Assembly (NCBI GenBank): GCA_903873395.1
Contig: CAIQOJ010000003.1
Span: 49,201 to 113,200 of the forward strand
Origin: an uncultured Acidimicrobiaceae bacterium
GTDB taxonomy: Bacteria; Actinomycetota; Acidimicrobiia; Acidimicrobiales; RAAP-2
Direction of reading: 5' to 3'
Length of the DNA: 64,000 nucleotides
Each line of letters opens with the position of its first letter. The first letter of the stretch is position 1. The notes under the pieces were generated by a model. That model did no database searches and had not been told where the DNA came from. It saw nothing but the letters and a program-made list of their open reading frames with translations. The translations under genes were made by a program, and so were the position numbers. Positions 26,086 through 34,399 of the stretch are shown one piece after another.

Positions 26086-26895
26086 GTGATCGTGGCTGAT
26101 CGCTGGCGTCTCGAAGAGCGGACAGCGACGGCTGAAGATCTGCATGCTTCATGGCCGGCGCTCGTCGATGCACCCGAATGCCGGGCCGTTGCCCTCTGTC
26201 GACCGGTCCGCCCCGCGGTGGTTCTTGGCTCTACGCAGTTCGGTACTGATATCAGTCCTGAGGTCGCACGCGCCGTCGGCGTGGACATCGTGCGCCGTCG
26301 GTCTGGCGGTGGGGCAGTGGTGGTGACACGTCACGACCCCGTCTGGATCGATGTGTGGATACCGACTGGCGACCAACTCTGGTGTGACGATGTCACTCGG
26401 TCATTCGATTGGCTGGGGTCCATCTGGCGATCCGCCCTCGCCGACGTTCTTGGGCCTGAAGTAGGAGATGGGCTGCGAGTGGCTCGAACGGTCGTGGATC
26501 ATCCGGGGAGATCGACGTGGGCGTCTGCGATCTGCTTTGCCGGCGTCGGCCTGGGCGAGGTGACGGTGAACGACGGTCGCAAATTGGTCGGCCTGGCGCA
26601 GCGACGCTCTCGCCATGGTGCCTGGTTTCACGGAGCGTGCGTCGTCCGATGGAATCCCACCGCATTGATCGACGTACTTGTCGCTGATCCTGTCGAACGT
26701 GCGTCGGCCATCGAGGAGCTGTCCAGCGTCGCCGTAGGGGTGGGTGATCTACTCGATGCCTCCACTGTCCTCGACGAGACATCCGACGGGGCCATCTCCA
26801 CACAGCACATGGGCCGACCCGACGAGGACGACGAAGCGTCGATTGGCGCTGCGGTCGAGGCAGCGGTGATCCACCGTCTCCTGACGTTGGACTAG
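26086..26895 (+). CDS. Lipoate-protein ligase A / octanoyltransferase-like protein (BPL/LplA fold)
   Basis: The sequence shows RRRSGGGAVVV (lipoyl-AMP binding glycine loop) and VNDGRKLVGLAQRR with the catalytic Lys of the cofactor-transferase fold. Family members attach lipoate or octanoate to E2 or GcvH proteins. Length 269 aa is in range, but conservation outside the motifs looks weak, so ligase and transferase roles cannot be separated. Start GTG 26086. The gene stands between the HNH gene and the dcw cluster. Confidence 0.8.
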   Translation: MIVADRWRLEERTATAEDLHASWPALVDAPECRAVALCRPVRPAVVLGSTQFGTDISPEVARAVGVDIVRRRSGGGAVVVTRHDPVWIDVWIPTGDQLWCDDVTRSFDWLGSIWRSALADVLGPEVGDGLRVARTVVDHPGRSTWASAICFAGVGLGEVTVNDGRKLVGLAQRRSRHGAWFHGACVVRWNPTALIDVLVADPVERASAIEELSSVAVGVGDLLDASTVLDETSDGAISTQHMGRPDEDDEASIGAAVEAAVIHRLLTLD

Positions 26896-27266
26896 CCCCG
26901 ACGGAAGCGTGAACTCGATACGCCTGTAGTTCGTGTGTGGCTTCGCAGACCCCCGCTGGGGTGTCCCGGAGCCAATCGTCACTGACGTCCACGTCAAACA
27001 TCCCCAGCCGTCACCCACTCCTCAACCCCTCACTCGCTCCAGCCGCCCCGACCGTGGACGGCGTCGATGAGGAACGTGGGGCACCTCACGTGGGGCGTAG
27101 TGGAGGCCGCCCGGCACTCGTTTGTCGATCGTCAGGCGGAACTGAACCTTCGCGTACGCCAGTGGTGCCAAACGGAATCCAGACGTAACTCCCTCTGAAC
27201 AGGGATTTCGTGCTTCAGGGCTGCTCGATTGTGGGCAGAAGTGACCTTTGTCACACGTTGGAGTGC
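26896..27266. other. Intergenic region upstream of the dcw cluster
   Basis: About 370 bp without a supportable gene on either strand. It has short frames only, and no tRNA-like or RNase P-like structure was recognised. The mraZ promoter begins just beyond its right end. Confidence 0.6.
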
Positions 27267-27332
27267 AGTGGGGCGAGATGGTTGACGAGTGGGGAGTAGG
27301 GGAGTACGGTGGAGCGCAGTGGCGCGAAGGGG
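27267..27332 (+). promoter_or_regulatory. Array of 10-bp-spaced GG repeats, probable MraZ operator
   Basis: Units beginning near 27267 (AGTGG), 27278 (ATGGT), 27288 (AGTGG), 27298 (AGGGG), 27308 (GGTGG), 27318 (AGTGG) and 27328 (AGGGG) recur almost exactly every 10 bp. MraZ proteins bind direct GTGG/TGGG repeats with one-turn spacing upstream of their own gene. The array covers the -35, the spacer and the -10 of the promoter below. Confidence 0.7.
27282..27310 (+). promoter_or_regulatory. dcw cluster promoter (mraZp)
   Basis: TTGACG (27282-27287), a 17-nt spacer and TACGGT (27305-27310) form a well-spaced sigma-70-type promoter. Transcription would start near 27317, about 78 nt before the mraZ GTG. 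Confidence 0.7.
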
Positions 27333-27333
27333 A

Positions 27334-27357
27334 GGGAATCCGGGCAGACGGATTCCC
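27334..27357 (+). promoter_or_regulatory. Hairpin in the mraZ 5' leader
   Basis: GGGAATCCG and CGGATTCCC form a perfect 9-bp stem with loop GGCAGA, 38 nt before the mraZ start. No U-run follows. It may protect the 5' end of the long dcw transcript or modulate early elongation. Confidence 0.6.
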
Positions 27358-27394
27358 CCGGGCGCAACGGGGAGCGTTGTGGGAGCAAGGTCAA

Positions 27395-27814
27395 GTGGCG
27401 CGGTTCTTCGGCAGACACGAGCACACGCTCGACGAAAAGGGACGAGTGATCCTGCCCTCGAAGTTCCGCGCCCATTTCGAGCACGGCGGGTATCTCGCTC
27501 CCGAGCAGGACGGCTGTCTCTCGCTGTGGACGCCGGAGCAGTTCGAGGTTCAGATGGACGCCATGCTGGAGAAGGCGGCGACAAGTCGGAGCGATCGCAA
27601 CCTGGCTCGCCTGTGGGCCTCGAGTTCTCATCCGTTGGAAGTCGACCGGCAAGGTCGAATGTTCATTCCGACTCGGCTGCGCGAGTACGCCGCTCTGGAC
27701 TCCGAGGTACTGGTTCTCGGAGCGATCGACAGGGTGGAACTCTGGAACCGTCAGATGTGGGACGAGAAGGTCCTCCCCGAGGAAGCTCGTCTGACCCAGG
27801 GCGACGACGGCTGA
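27395..27814 (+). CDS. mraZ: Division/cell wall cluster transcriptional regulator MraZ
   Basis: MraZ is an AbrB/SpoVT-fold ring that controls the dcw cluster and is antagonised by RsmH in other bacteria. Both repeated DxxxR elements are visible: HTLDEKGRVILPSKFR and LEVDRQGRMFIPTRLR. GTG 27395 (start of ARFFGRHEH) gives 139 aa, the family length; the frame extends upstream but would run through the promoter and operator. It is followed 8 nt later by the GTG of the frame leading into rsmH. Confidence 0.93.
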   Translation: MARFFGRHEHTLDEKGRVILPSKFRAHFEHGGYLAPEQDGCLSLWTPEQFEVQMDAMLEKAATSRSDRNLARLWASSSHPLEVDRQGRMFIPTRLREYAALDSEVLVLGAIDRVELWNRQMWDEKVLPEEARLTQGDDG

Positions 27815-27822
27815 GTGGCGCC

Positions 27823-28281
27823 GTGCGACTCCACCTCGTCCGTCACGGGTCTTCTGCCTGGAACCGTCGTCAGTCGGCTGGTTCCCGCGCCTATCGAGGC
27901 GCTACGGACCTTGTCTCTGTTGCCGATGGGTCAGCGCCACGCCCCTACCTGGTCGATGCGACCAGCGACCAGCAGCGTGATGATCTCTGCACCGCCAGTT
28001 CGACATCTGGAATCGTCGCCATACGCCGGATCTCCACGTCGGAGCATGCGATATCTGCACTCGAACTCGCCGAGCGGGTCGGTCATCCCGCTGCACTGCC
28101 CCGTCTGTCCCCATTGGCCTCAGGACGTGCTGCTGCAGCTCGGCACGATGTCCATATTGAGCGCGTCTGGCCCATGCGCAGTCCCTCGATCGGTCAACTG
28201 GAAGAATCCTCCTCCGCCTCCTTCCAGGCGCCCCGTCGCGGCACTCCACCCGCACGTCAGGTGCCGGTCGAGGGACTGCGG
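27823..28281 (+). CDS. Open frame with histidine-phosphatase N-terminus, in frame with rsmH (fusion, separate start or relic)
   Basis: GTG 27823, 8 nt after mraZ, opens 153 codons that continue without a stop into rsmH. It begins MRLHLVRHGSSAWN, which matches the catalytic RHG motif (R7-H8-G9) of the histidine phosphatase superfamily; further on, CTASSTSG resembles the S.L..A..T segment, but a later catalytic His motif is not evident. If translated through, it gives a 484-residue fusion with RsmH. An internal GAGGGA site and ATG at 28282 would also make normal RsmH. A proline/serine-rich frame also spans this segment in another phase, so coding is not certain. Confidence 0.5.
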
Positions 28282-29277
28282 ATGAACCAGGCCTTTTCTC
28301 ATGAGCCCGTCATGGCGAACGAAGTGGTCGATCTGCTCTCCGGAGTTCCCACTGGCCTGATCCTCGATGCCACCCTGGGCGGGGCTGGCCACACTCAGCT
28401 CCTGCTCGATGCTGCCCCGGGAATCAGCGTGCTGGGAATCGATCGCGACCCGATGGCGATCAGTGCCGCATCTGCTGCACTCCAGCCGTATGGCTCCCGG
28501 GCCATCGTTCGTCGGGCCCGGTTCGATTCGCTCGCCGAGGTGGTTCGCTCGGTTCAAGATGATCTCGGGGTTCCCGATGCTCAGCGAGGTTTGTCGGGAG
28601 TCCTTTTCGACCTTGGTGTGAGCTCCCCGCAACTCGACACGGCGGACCGGGGATTCTCCTATCGCCGCGACGCACCCCTCGACATGCGTATGGACCCGAC
28701 TGTCGGCCACACTGCGGCCGACATCGTGAACAGTGCCGATGAGGACACCATGGTGCAGTTGTTCGCCGATAACGGTGAGACTCGCTTTGCCCGCCGCATA
28801 GCGCGAGCCATCATCAGCGCTAGGCCCATTGCCACCACGGGAGAGTTGGCCGACGTCGTGCGGGCCGCCATTCCGGCCGCAACGCGCAGGACGGGTGGTC
28901 ACCCGGCCCGACGTGTGTTCCAAGCCATCCGCATCGCAGTGAACGAGGAGTTAGACCAACTCCAGACCGGGCTCGACGCTGCCTTGGAGTTGCTTCGTCC
29001 AGGCGGACGATGTGTCGTCATCTCCTACCACTCCGGCGAAGACCGGCTGGTGAAGACGACGTTCACTCGGGCGGTAACCGACGACTGCCACTGTCCGCCA
29101 GCGCTTCCTTGCGTGTGCGGGGCGGACCCTCAGTATCGCTTGGTCTCTCGAGGTTCTCGTCGTCCCACGGAAGCTGAGGTCGAGCAGAACCATCGTGCCG
29201 AAGCGGCCAGGCTTCGTGTGGTCGAGCGACTGCCTCGTTCGGCATCTCACGGAACTGGCAATGGTGAGGTCGCCTGA
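28282..29277 (+). CDS. rsmH: 16S rRNA (cytosine1402-N4)-methyltransferase RsmH
   Basis: RsmH methylates C1402 in the ribosomal P site and is the usual second gene of dcw clusters. It begins FSHEPVMANEVVDLL and contains the SAM loop LDATLGGAGHTQ, the motif FDLGVSSPQLD, and ISYHSGEDRLVKTTF. ATG 28282 has GAGGGA 6 nt upstream and gives 331 aa, the normal size. The frame is open upstream to GTG 27823 (see that entry). The ftsL ATG overlaps the stop as TGATG. Confidence 0.95.
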   Translation: MNQAFSHEPVMANEVVDLLSGVPTGLILDATLGGAGHTQLLLDAAPGISVLGIDRDPMAISAASAALQPYGSRAIVRRARFDSLAEVVRSVQDDLGVPDAQRGLSGVLFDLGVSSPQLDTADRGFSYRRDAPLDMRMDPTVGHTAADIVNSADEDTMVQLFADNGETRFARRIARAIISARPIATTGELADVVRAAIPAATRRTGGHPARRVFQAIRIAVNEELDQLQTGLDAALELLRPGGRCVVISYHSGEDRLVKTTFTRAVTDDCHCPPALPCVCGADPQYRLVSRGSRRPTEAEVEQNHRAEAARLRVVERLPRSASHGTGNGEVA

Positions 29278-29954
29278 TGGCCTTGGCTACCGCTCCAGCT
29301 CGGCGTCCTGCCGGTCGCCCAACACCTCGACCAGCTCCTCGTCGACCACCGCTTCGTGTCTTCGAACCCGAGAAGAAACGACCGTTCCGATTCCGCCGGA
29401 CCGGGCGTCACCAGCTTTGGCTGTCGGCAGGCATGATTGTCACCAGTCTGCTGGCCGTTGTTGTCGGCGATGCCTTCGTGACCCAAAGCCAGGTCCGTCT
29501 CGCCCATCTCCAGGTCGAAGTTGATGCGGCCACTGCCACCCAGAAGACTCTGGCCTCTACCGTGGCACAACTTGCCGCTCCTTCTCGGGTGGTTGCCCGA
29601 GGCATCCAACTCGGCCTCACGGCCCCTGCTCAGGTGGTCGATCTTCCACAGGTGCCGCTGAATGTGGCGTTGCCCGAGCCTGTCATTGCCGCCGCTCCTG
29701 TGCCTTCGTCAAGTCATGCCGCGGCATCTGCTCCATCACCAGTTCCCGCTCCAACCAAGAGCACCCCGGTCTCGGCGGCTGCCGGCCCAGCGACGACTGC
29801 CCCTCCGTCGTCTGCGGCTGGCGCCGCCGGAGTTCCGAGCCCACATGCACCAGTAGCAGGCACTGCGGCTCACGTTGGCGCATCTGCACCACCAGCCTCG
29901 GCACCAACCTCGGCACCAACCTCGGCACCAACCTCGGCGACGGCCGGGCACTGA
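29277..29954 (+). CDS. ftsL: FtsL-like septum protein
   Basis: Bitopic protein of 225 aa by position and architecture: Pro/Arg-rich cytoplasmic start, one transmembrane helix (about residues 46-66), then a short coiled-coil stretch (HLQVEVDAATATQKTLASTVAQL), and a long Ala/Pro/Ser tail. FtsL/FtsB proteins activate FtsWI through that coil. The C-terminal half is low complexity and includes three 12-bp repeats (29901-29936) encoding Ala-Pro-Thr-Ser. Primary sequence is weakly conserved; the call rests on topology and location between rsmH and ftsI. Confidence 0.78.
   Translation: MALATAPARRPAGRPTPRPAPRRPPLRVFEPEKKRPFRFRRTGRHQLWLSAGMIVTSLLAVVVGDAFVTQSQVRLAHLQVEVDAATATQKTLASTVAQLAAPSRVVARGIQLGLTAPAQVVDLPQVPLNVALPEPVIAAAPVPSSSHAAASAPSPVPAPTKSTPVSAAAGPATTAPPSSAAGAAGVPSPHAPVAGTAAHVGASAPPASAPTSAPTSAPTSATAGH
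29901..29936 (+). repeat. Three 12-bp tandem repeats in ftsL
   Basis: GCACCAACCTCG is repeated three times head to tail, extending the Ala/Pro/Thr/Ser tail of the FtsL-like protein in frame. Confidence 0.9.
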
Positions 29955-29964
29955 AGGAGGCACC

Positions 29965-31800
29965 ATGAGCCCGGCAGTTCTGCTCGACCGTCGTACACGG
30001 GCATTTCGCGTGCTCCTCGTGCTGATCTTCGGTGCCATGGTGTTTCGGCTGGTGCAGGTCCAAGGGTTTGGGCACGCCCACTACGCCACGCTCTCCAAGC
30101 AGCAGACGGTGCAAACGGTGGCCGCAACTCCCACCCGGGGTTCCATTTACGACCGAAACGCAGACATCCTGGCCGAAACGGTGACACGCCAAACTGTGGT
30201 GGCCGACCATTGGCTGATCAAGGACCTTTCCCATACGGCGCTCGCTCTGGCGCCCATCCTGCAGCTACCGGCGACCGATCTTGAGGTCAAGCTCGCGCAA
30301 CATGCCGGCTTCATCTACTTGGCCCACCGCGTGTCGGACGCCACGGCTGCATCGATAACCAAACTCGCCCTTCCTGGTATCAACCTGGTGCCCGAGACCC
30401 AGCGTGTCGTTCCAGTCGGCCGCCTCGCTCAGTCGGTGGTGGGAACGGTTGATTGGAAGGGCGACGGGAACTCCGGCCTCGAGTTGCAGTTCCAAAATCT
30501 GCTGTCGGGTGCCACGCAACCGGGGACGCACCTGGTGTCGGCATCGAGGCTGAAGAACGGAACGGGCATCGAACTGACACTCGATTCCTATGTGCAGTAC
30601 GTGGCCGAACAAGCCCTGGGAGCAGAGATCGTCGCCTCGCATGCCACGGGAGGAACGGCGATGGTGATGGATGTCCGGTCAGGGGAGATCTTGGCCATGG
30701 CCAATCTCACCTCGTCCGCAACATCGCCAACTTCCTCGACCACGCCAGGCGCACCGGGAAGCGCAACGACTCCGACCGTTGCTGCTGCTGATGCCCAGTA
30801 CACCTCGGGCCCCACCCTGGTGGCTCAGTCGAGCACGCTGCCCAAGGGTGTCGATGAAGGTCTGGCCAACACTGCTCTGACCGGCGTCTATGAACCAGGA
30901 TCGGTATTCAAGCTGGTGACCTTCTCCTCGGCGCTCACCAACGGCGTGGTGACCCCAACAACCCCGATCCAGGTACCAGCGTCAATCAAGATCGACAAGT
31001 ACACCTTTCAAGACGCCGAGGCTCACGGAGCGGAGACGCTCACGTCGACCCAGGTCTTGGCCCAGTCTTCCAACCTTGGCACCATCATGGTGGCGCGGGC
31101 GCTCGGCCGGAGCCGACTGCTCAACCAAGTAGGCAACCTCGGGTTCGGTCAGTTGACCGGTCTTGGTTTTCCCGGTGAGTCTCCTGGGATTGTCCCTGGC
31201 CCGTCGCAGTGGACAGATACATCGATCGGAGCCATCCCCATCGGCCAGGGCATCTCCGTGACAGCCCAGCAGGTCCTCGATGCCTACAACGCCGTGGCTA
31301 ATGGTGGGGTATTTGTCAATCCGAAATTGGTTCGTGCGACGGTGGACTCCCAAGGGCAGGCCACCCGGACCACGGCCTCTGCCAAGCACCGGGTGATCGA
31401 TCCGGCCACCAACGGCGCCCTGGTTTCGATGTTGGAGCAGGTCGTCAGCCAGGGTACTGGTACAGCCGCAGCCGTTGACGGCTATACCGTCGCCGGCAAG
31501 ACCGGCACTGCCCAGATCCCTGGCCCTCACGGCTATGTGCCTGGGGCCTACACGGCTTCTTTCGTGGGGTTTGCCCCTGCCGAGCACCCGGTGCTGTCGG
31601 CCATGGTCATCCTCAGCCATCCGACGCCGATCTACGGTGGTGCGGTGGCCGCTCCTGTCTTCTCCACCATCATGTCGCACGCTCTCCATCACTACGGCAT
31701 CCCGACCACGTCGGCAGCCACGGCATCGGCGTCGAATTCGGCGGTTGGCTCAGCGGCCAATGTGACCGTGCCGGCCGGGGCCCGCACGGAAGGCGCATAG
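29965..31800 (+). CDS. ftsI: Septal peptidoglycan transpeptidase FtsI (PBP3)
   Basis: Class B penicillin-binding protein cross-linking septal wall. One N-terminal membrane helix (RAFRVLLVLIFGAMVFRLV), a dimerisation/pedestal domain with TPTRGSIYDRN, and the transpeptidase domain with S313-V-F-K316, S368-S-N370 and K512-T-G. A Ser/Thr/Pro-rich insertion of about 45 residues precedes the first motif, near residues 250-295. ATG 29965 follows an AAGGAGG site 4 nt upstream; 611 aa. No PASTA repeats. Confidence 0.94.
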   Translation: MSPAVLLDRRTRAFRVLLVLIFGAMVFRLVQVQGFGHAHYATLSKQQTVQTVAATPTRGSIYDRNADILAETVTRQTVVADHWLIKDLSHTALALAPILQLPATDLEVKLAQHAGFIYLAHRVSDATAASITKLALPGINLVPETQRVVPVGRLAQSVVGTVDWKGDGNSGLELQFQNLLSGATQPGTHLVSASRLKNGTGIELTLDSYVQYVAEQALGAEIVASHATGGTAMVMDVRSGEILAMANLTSSATSPTSSTTPGAPGSATTPTVAAADAQYTSGPTLVAQSSTLPKGVDEGLANTALTGVYEPGSVFKLVTFSSALTNGVVTPTTPIQVPASIKIDKYTFQDAEAHGAETLTSTQVLAQSSNLGTIMVARALGRSRLLNQVGNLGFGQLTGLGFPGESPGIVPGPSQWTDTSIGAIPIGQGISVTAQQVLDAYNAVANGGVFVNPKLVRATVDSQGQATRTTASAKHRVIDPATNGALVSMLEQVVSQGTGTAAAVDGYTVAGKTGTAQIPGPHGYVPGAYTASFVGFAPAEHPVLSAMVILSHPTPIYGGAVAAPVFSTIMSHALHHYGIPTTSAATASASNSAVGSAANVTVPAGARTEGA

Positions 31801-31952
31801 GTGAGTGCCGGGACGCACGCTCCCCGCTGCCTGCGCTGTTTCAGTGGTCACTCCGGGTCGTCGAGAACAACGTGGAAGTCTGGCCGCCCAGTAGAGCGTT
31901 CTGACCGGTTCGGCTTGGTTGTAGGTAGGCCGTTGGTGGCATCGGACACGTC

Positions 31953-33371
31953 ATGGTCGTGATCGATCAGCTTCTTGATGGTGTTGACGTCGTCGAGCTG
32001 CGGGGAGACCACGCTCGCACGGAGGTCAGTGACGTCGTCTACGACAGTCGGCGGGCAACACCAGGGTCATTGTTCTGCTGCATTCCCGGTGAGCACGCCG
32101 ACGGCCATGACCATGCCGCCGCCGCCGTTGCTCAGGGAGCGGGAGCGCTCTTGTGCGAGCAGATCCTCGATCTTGCCGTGCCTCAGGTGCAGGTTCGGTC
32201 GGGAACGGTGCGTGCTGCCATGGCGATGGTCGCGACCTCGTTTTGGGGGCACCCCGCTCAGTCCCTCGAGATGGTCGGCGTCACCGGCACGAATGGAAAG
32301 ACAACCGTGACCCAGTTGGTGCGGTCGGTACTCGATGGAGCCGGAAGGTCTACCGGTGTGATCGGCACCTTGAGCGGCATCCGCACGACACCCGAAGCAC
32401 CCGACCTCCAGGCGCAACTCGCCGAGTTCGTGGATGCTGGCACGACGTCGGTAGCCATGGAGGTGTCGTCTCACGCCCTCGTGCAGCACCGTGTCGATGG
32501 CATCACCTTCGATGTTGCTGCATTCACGAATCTGAGTCGGGAACACCTCGACTACCACGGTTCGATGGACGACTACTTCGAGGCCAAAAGCCTCCTGTTC
32601 ACGCCTGAATCATGTCGTACCGGTGTCGTGATGGTCGGCACCCCATGGGGCGACCGTCTTGCCAAACTCCTGGGGGAACGAGCGATCTCCGTTCGTCGAT
32701 CGGATGCCGACATCGTCGAAACATCGATGAGCGGTACCACCTTCAGGTGGCGGGGCCGCAATGTTCGACTCCCGCTGGTTGGCGTGTTCAATGTGGAGAA
32801 TGCCCTGATGGCTGCTGCTGTCGGCGACTGTTTGGGTGTGGATGAGGATGCAGTGGTTGCTGGGTTAGAAGCGGCATCGTCCGTGCCCGGTCGCATGGAG
32901 GTCGTTCGCCCGGGGGCCCCCGTGGGTGTGGTTGTGGATTATGCCCACACCCCTGAGGGACTCGATGTGGCGCTGCGGGCCTCTAGGGAACTCGCCGCCG
33001 GCGGCCAGGTGATCTGCGTCTTCGGCTGCGGTGGTGATCGAGATTCCGGCAAGCGGCCGCTGATGGGTCGAGTAGCAGCCGATTTGGCCGACGTGGTGGT
33101 CGTAACGTCGGACAATCCGCGATCCGAAGACCCAGAGGCAATCATCAATGACGTACTGTCCGGCATGACGCACGGTGTGCATCTCCGCGAGGTGGACCGG
33201 GCCGTGGCCATCCGGACTGCCATCGGTGCAGCGCAACCCGGGGATCTCGTGTTGATTGCTGGCAAGGGCCACGAGACTACGCAGACCATCGGGTCGTCGA
33301 GATTCGGCTTTGATGACCGGGTTGTGGCTGATGACGAGTTGGCGCGGTTGTTCGGAAGTGCGACTCGATGA
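31953..33371 (+). CDS. murE: UDP-MurNAc-L-Ala-D-Glu:meso-DAP ligase MurE
   Basis: Cytoplasmic ATP ligase adding the third stem residue. P-loop GVTGTNGKTTVTQ, the Ser-His motif EVSSHAL, and DNPR in TSDNPRSEDP, the motif that binds meso-DAP rather than lysine. This agrees with the dapC-D-E-F genes in the window. 472 aa. ATG 31953 has no obvious ribosome site; a 53-codon frame from GTG 31801, immediately after ftsI, ends 10 nt inside murE and might couple them. mraY overlaps its stop as ATGA; murF does not follow. Confidence 0.95.
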   Translation: MVVIDQLLDGVDVVELRGDHARTEVSDVVYDSRRATPGSLFCCIPGEHADGHDHAAAAVAQGAGALLCEQILDLAVPQVQVRSGTVRAAMAMVATSFWGHPAQSLEMVGVTGTNGKTTVTQLVRSVLDGAGRSTGVIGTLSGIRTTPEAPDLQAQLAEFVDAGTTSVAMEVSSHALVQHRVDGITFDVAAFTNLSREHLDYHGSMDDYFEAKSLLFTPESCRTGVVMVGTPWGDRLAKLLGERAISVRRSDADIVETSMSGTTFRWRGRNVRLPLVGVFNVENALMAAAVGDCLGVDEDAVVAGLEAASSVPGRMEVVRPGAPVGVVVDYAHTPEGLDVALRASRELAAGGQVICVFGCGGDRDSGKRPLMGRVAADLADVVVVTSDNPRSEDPEAIINDVLSGMTHGVHLREVDRAVAIRTAIGAAQPGDLVLIAGKGHETTQTIGSSRFGFDDRVVADDELARLFGSATR

Positions 33372-34399
33372 TCCCGCTCATGACGTCCGGCGGCATCGCC
33401 CTGCTGGTAGCGGTGTTTACGACCCCATTCCTGATTCGCTGGCTGATCCGCAACGGCATCGGCCAACAGATTCGAGAGGATGGCCCCCAAGTCCATATCG
33501 CCAAGGCCGGAACCCCGACGATGGGTGGAATCTGCATCGTTGGTGCGGTGGTAGTGGGGTTCCTTGCTGCCCATCTGATCCCCGGCGATCACTTCTCCCG
33601 TTCGGGTGCATTGATCGTGCTGGCCATCGTCGGTGCTGGACTGATCGGCTTCGCTGATGACTGGATCAAGTTCCGTCGACGCAGGAGCCTCGGGCTGAAC
33701 AAGCGAGCCAAGCTGGGTGCTCAGATCGTTCTCGGTGTCACCTTCTCGCTCTTGGCCGTCTACTGGGCGCATGCATCAACGCTGGTGTCGTTCACTCGCT
33801 ATGACTCGATCGGCCTGCACCTCGGCACGGCAGTTTGGGTCGTGTGGGCGACATTGATCATTGCTGCCTCGGCCAATGCCGTGAACCTCACGGATGGACT
33901 CGATGGCCTGGCGGCCGGATCTTCGACCTTCTGCTTCGCCTGTCTCGCCATCATCGGGTATTGGCAGTATCGGCATTTCGGCATTTATCACGTTGCCGAT
34001 GCTCTTGACCTCGCCCTTGCCTCTGTGGCCCTGGCAGGAGCGTGCCTCGGCTTCTTGTGGTGGAACGCCGCCCCGGCCAAGATCTTCATGGGCGATACCG
34101 GCTCGCTTTCCATAGGATCGGGCCTTGCGGCCCTGTGCCTGCTGATGAATCTGGATCTGCTGCTCGTGGTGATCGGGGGGCTGTTCGTGATCATCACGTT
34201 GTCGGTCGTGATTCAGGTCATCAGTTTCCGGGTCTTCCATCGACGGGTGTTTCTGATGGCGCCCCTGCATCACCATTTCGAACTCCTTGGCTGGCCCGAG
34301 ACGACGGTGATCGTGCGGTTCTGGATCCTTGCTGGCCTTTTTGCCGCCCTCGGGCTCGGCATCTTCTACGGCGACTTCCTCTCGGTGGGAGCCGTCTGA
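33368..34399 (+). CDS. mraY: Phospho-N-acetylmuramoyl-pentapeptide transferase MraY
   Basis: Integral membrane enzyme making lipid I from UDP-MurNAc-pentapeptide and undecaprenyl phosphate. About ten membrane helices. Signatures are HIAKAGTPTMGG, GFADDWIK (Mg-binding Asp pair), NAVNLTDGLDGLA, FMGDTGSLSIG and APLHHHFELLGW. 343 aa. Overlaps murE (ATGA) and ftsW (TGATG), so tightly coupled; murD, which normally stands between mraY and ftsW, is absent. Confidence 0.96.
   Translation: MIPLMTSGGIALLVAVFTTPFLIRWLIRNGIGQQIREDGPQVHIAKAGTPTMGGICIVGAVVVGFLAAHLIPGDHFSRSGALIVLAIVGAGLIGFADDWIKFRRRRSLGLNKRAKLGAQIVLGVTFSLLAVYWAHASTLVSFTRYDSIGLHLGTAVWVVWATLIIAASANAVNLTDGLDGLAAGSSTFCFACLAIIGYWQYRHFGIYHVADALDLALASVALAGACLGFLWWNAAPAKIFMGDTGSLSIGSGLAALCLLMNLDLLLVVIGGLFVIITLSVVIQVISFRVFHRRVFLMAPLHHHFELLGWPETTVIVRFWILAGLFAALGLGIFYGDFLSVGAV

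Noticed and set aside
26896..27266. Possible RNA gene (RNase P or tRNA) in the gap before mraZ
   Set aside because: No cloverleaf, T-loop or RNase P core sequences could be identified by eye.
27248..27394. N-terminal extension of MraZ
   Set aside because: Would place the promoter, operator repeats and hairpin inside coding sequence; family start fits GTG 27395.
27815..28285. Pro/Ser-rich frame of 156 codons between mraZ and rsmH
   Set aside because: Low-complexity and motif-free; the alternative frame carries the RHG motif and joins rsmH. Not fully excluded.
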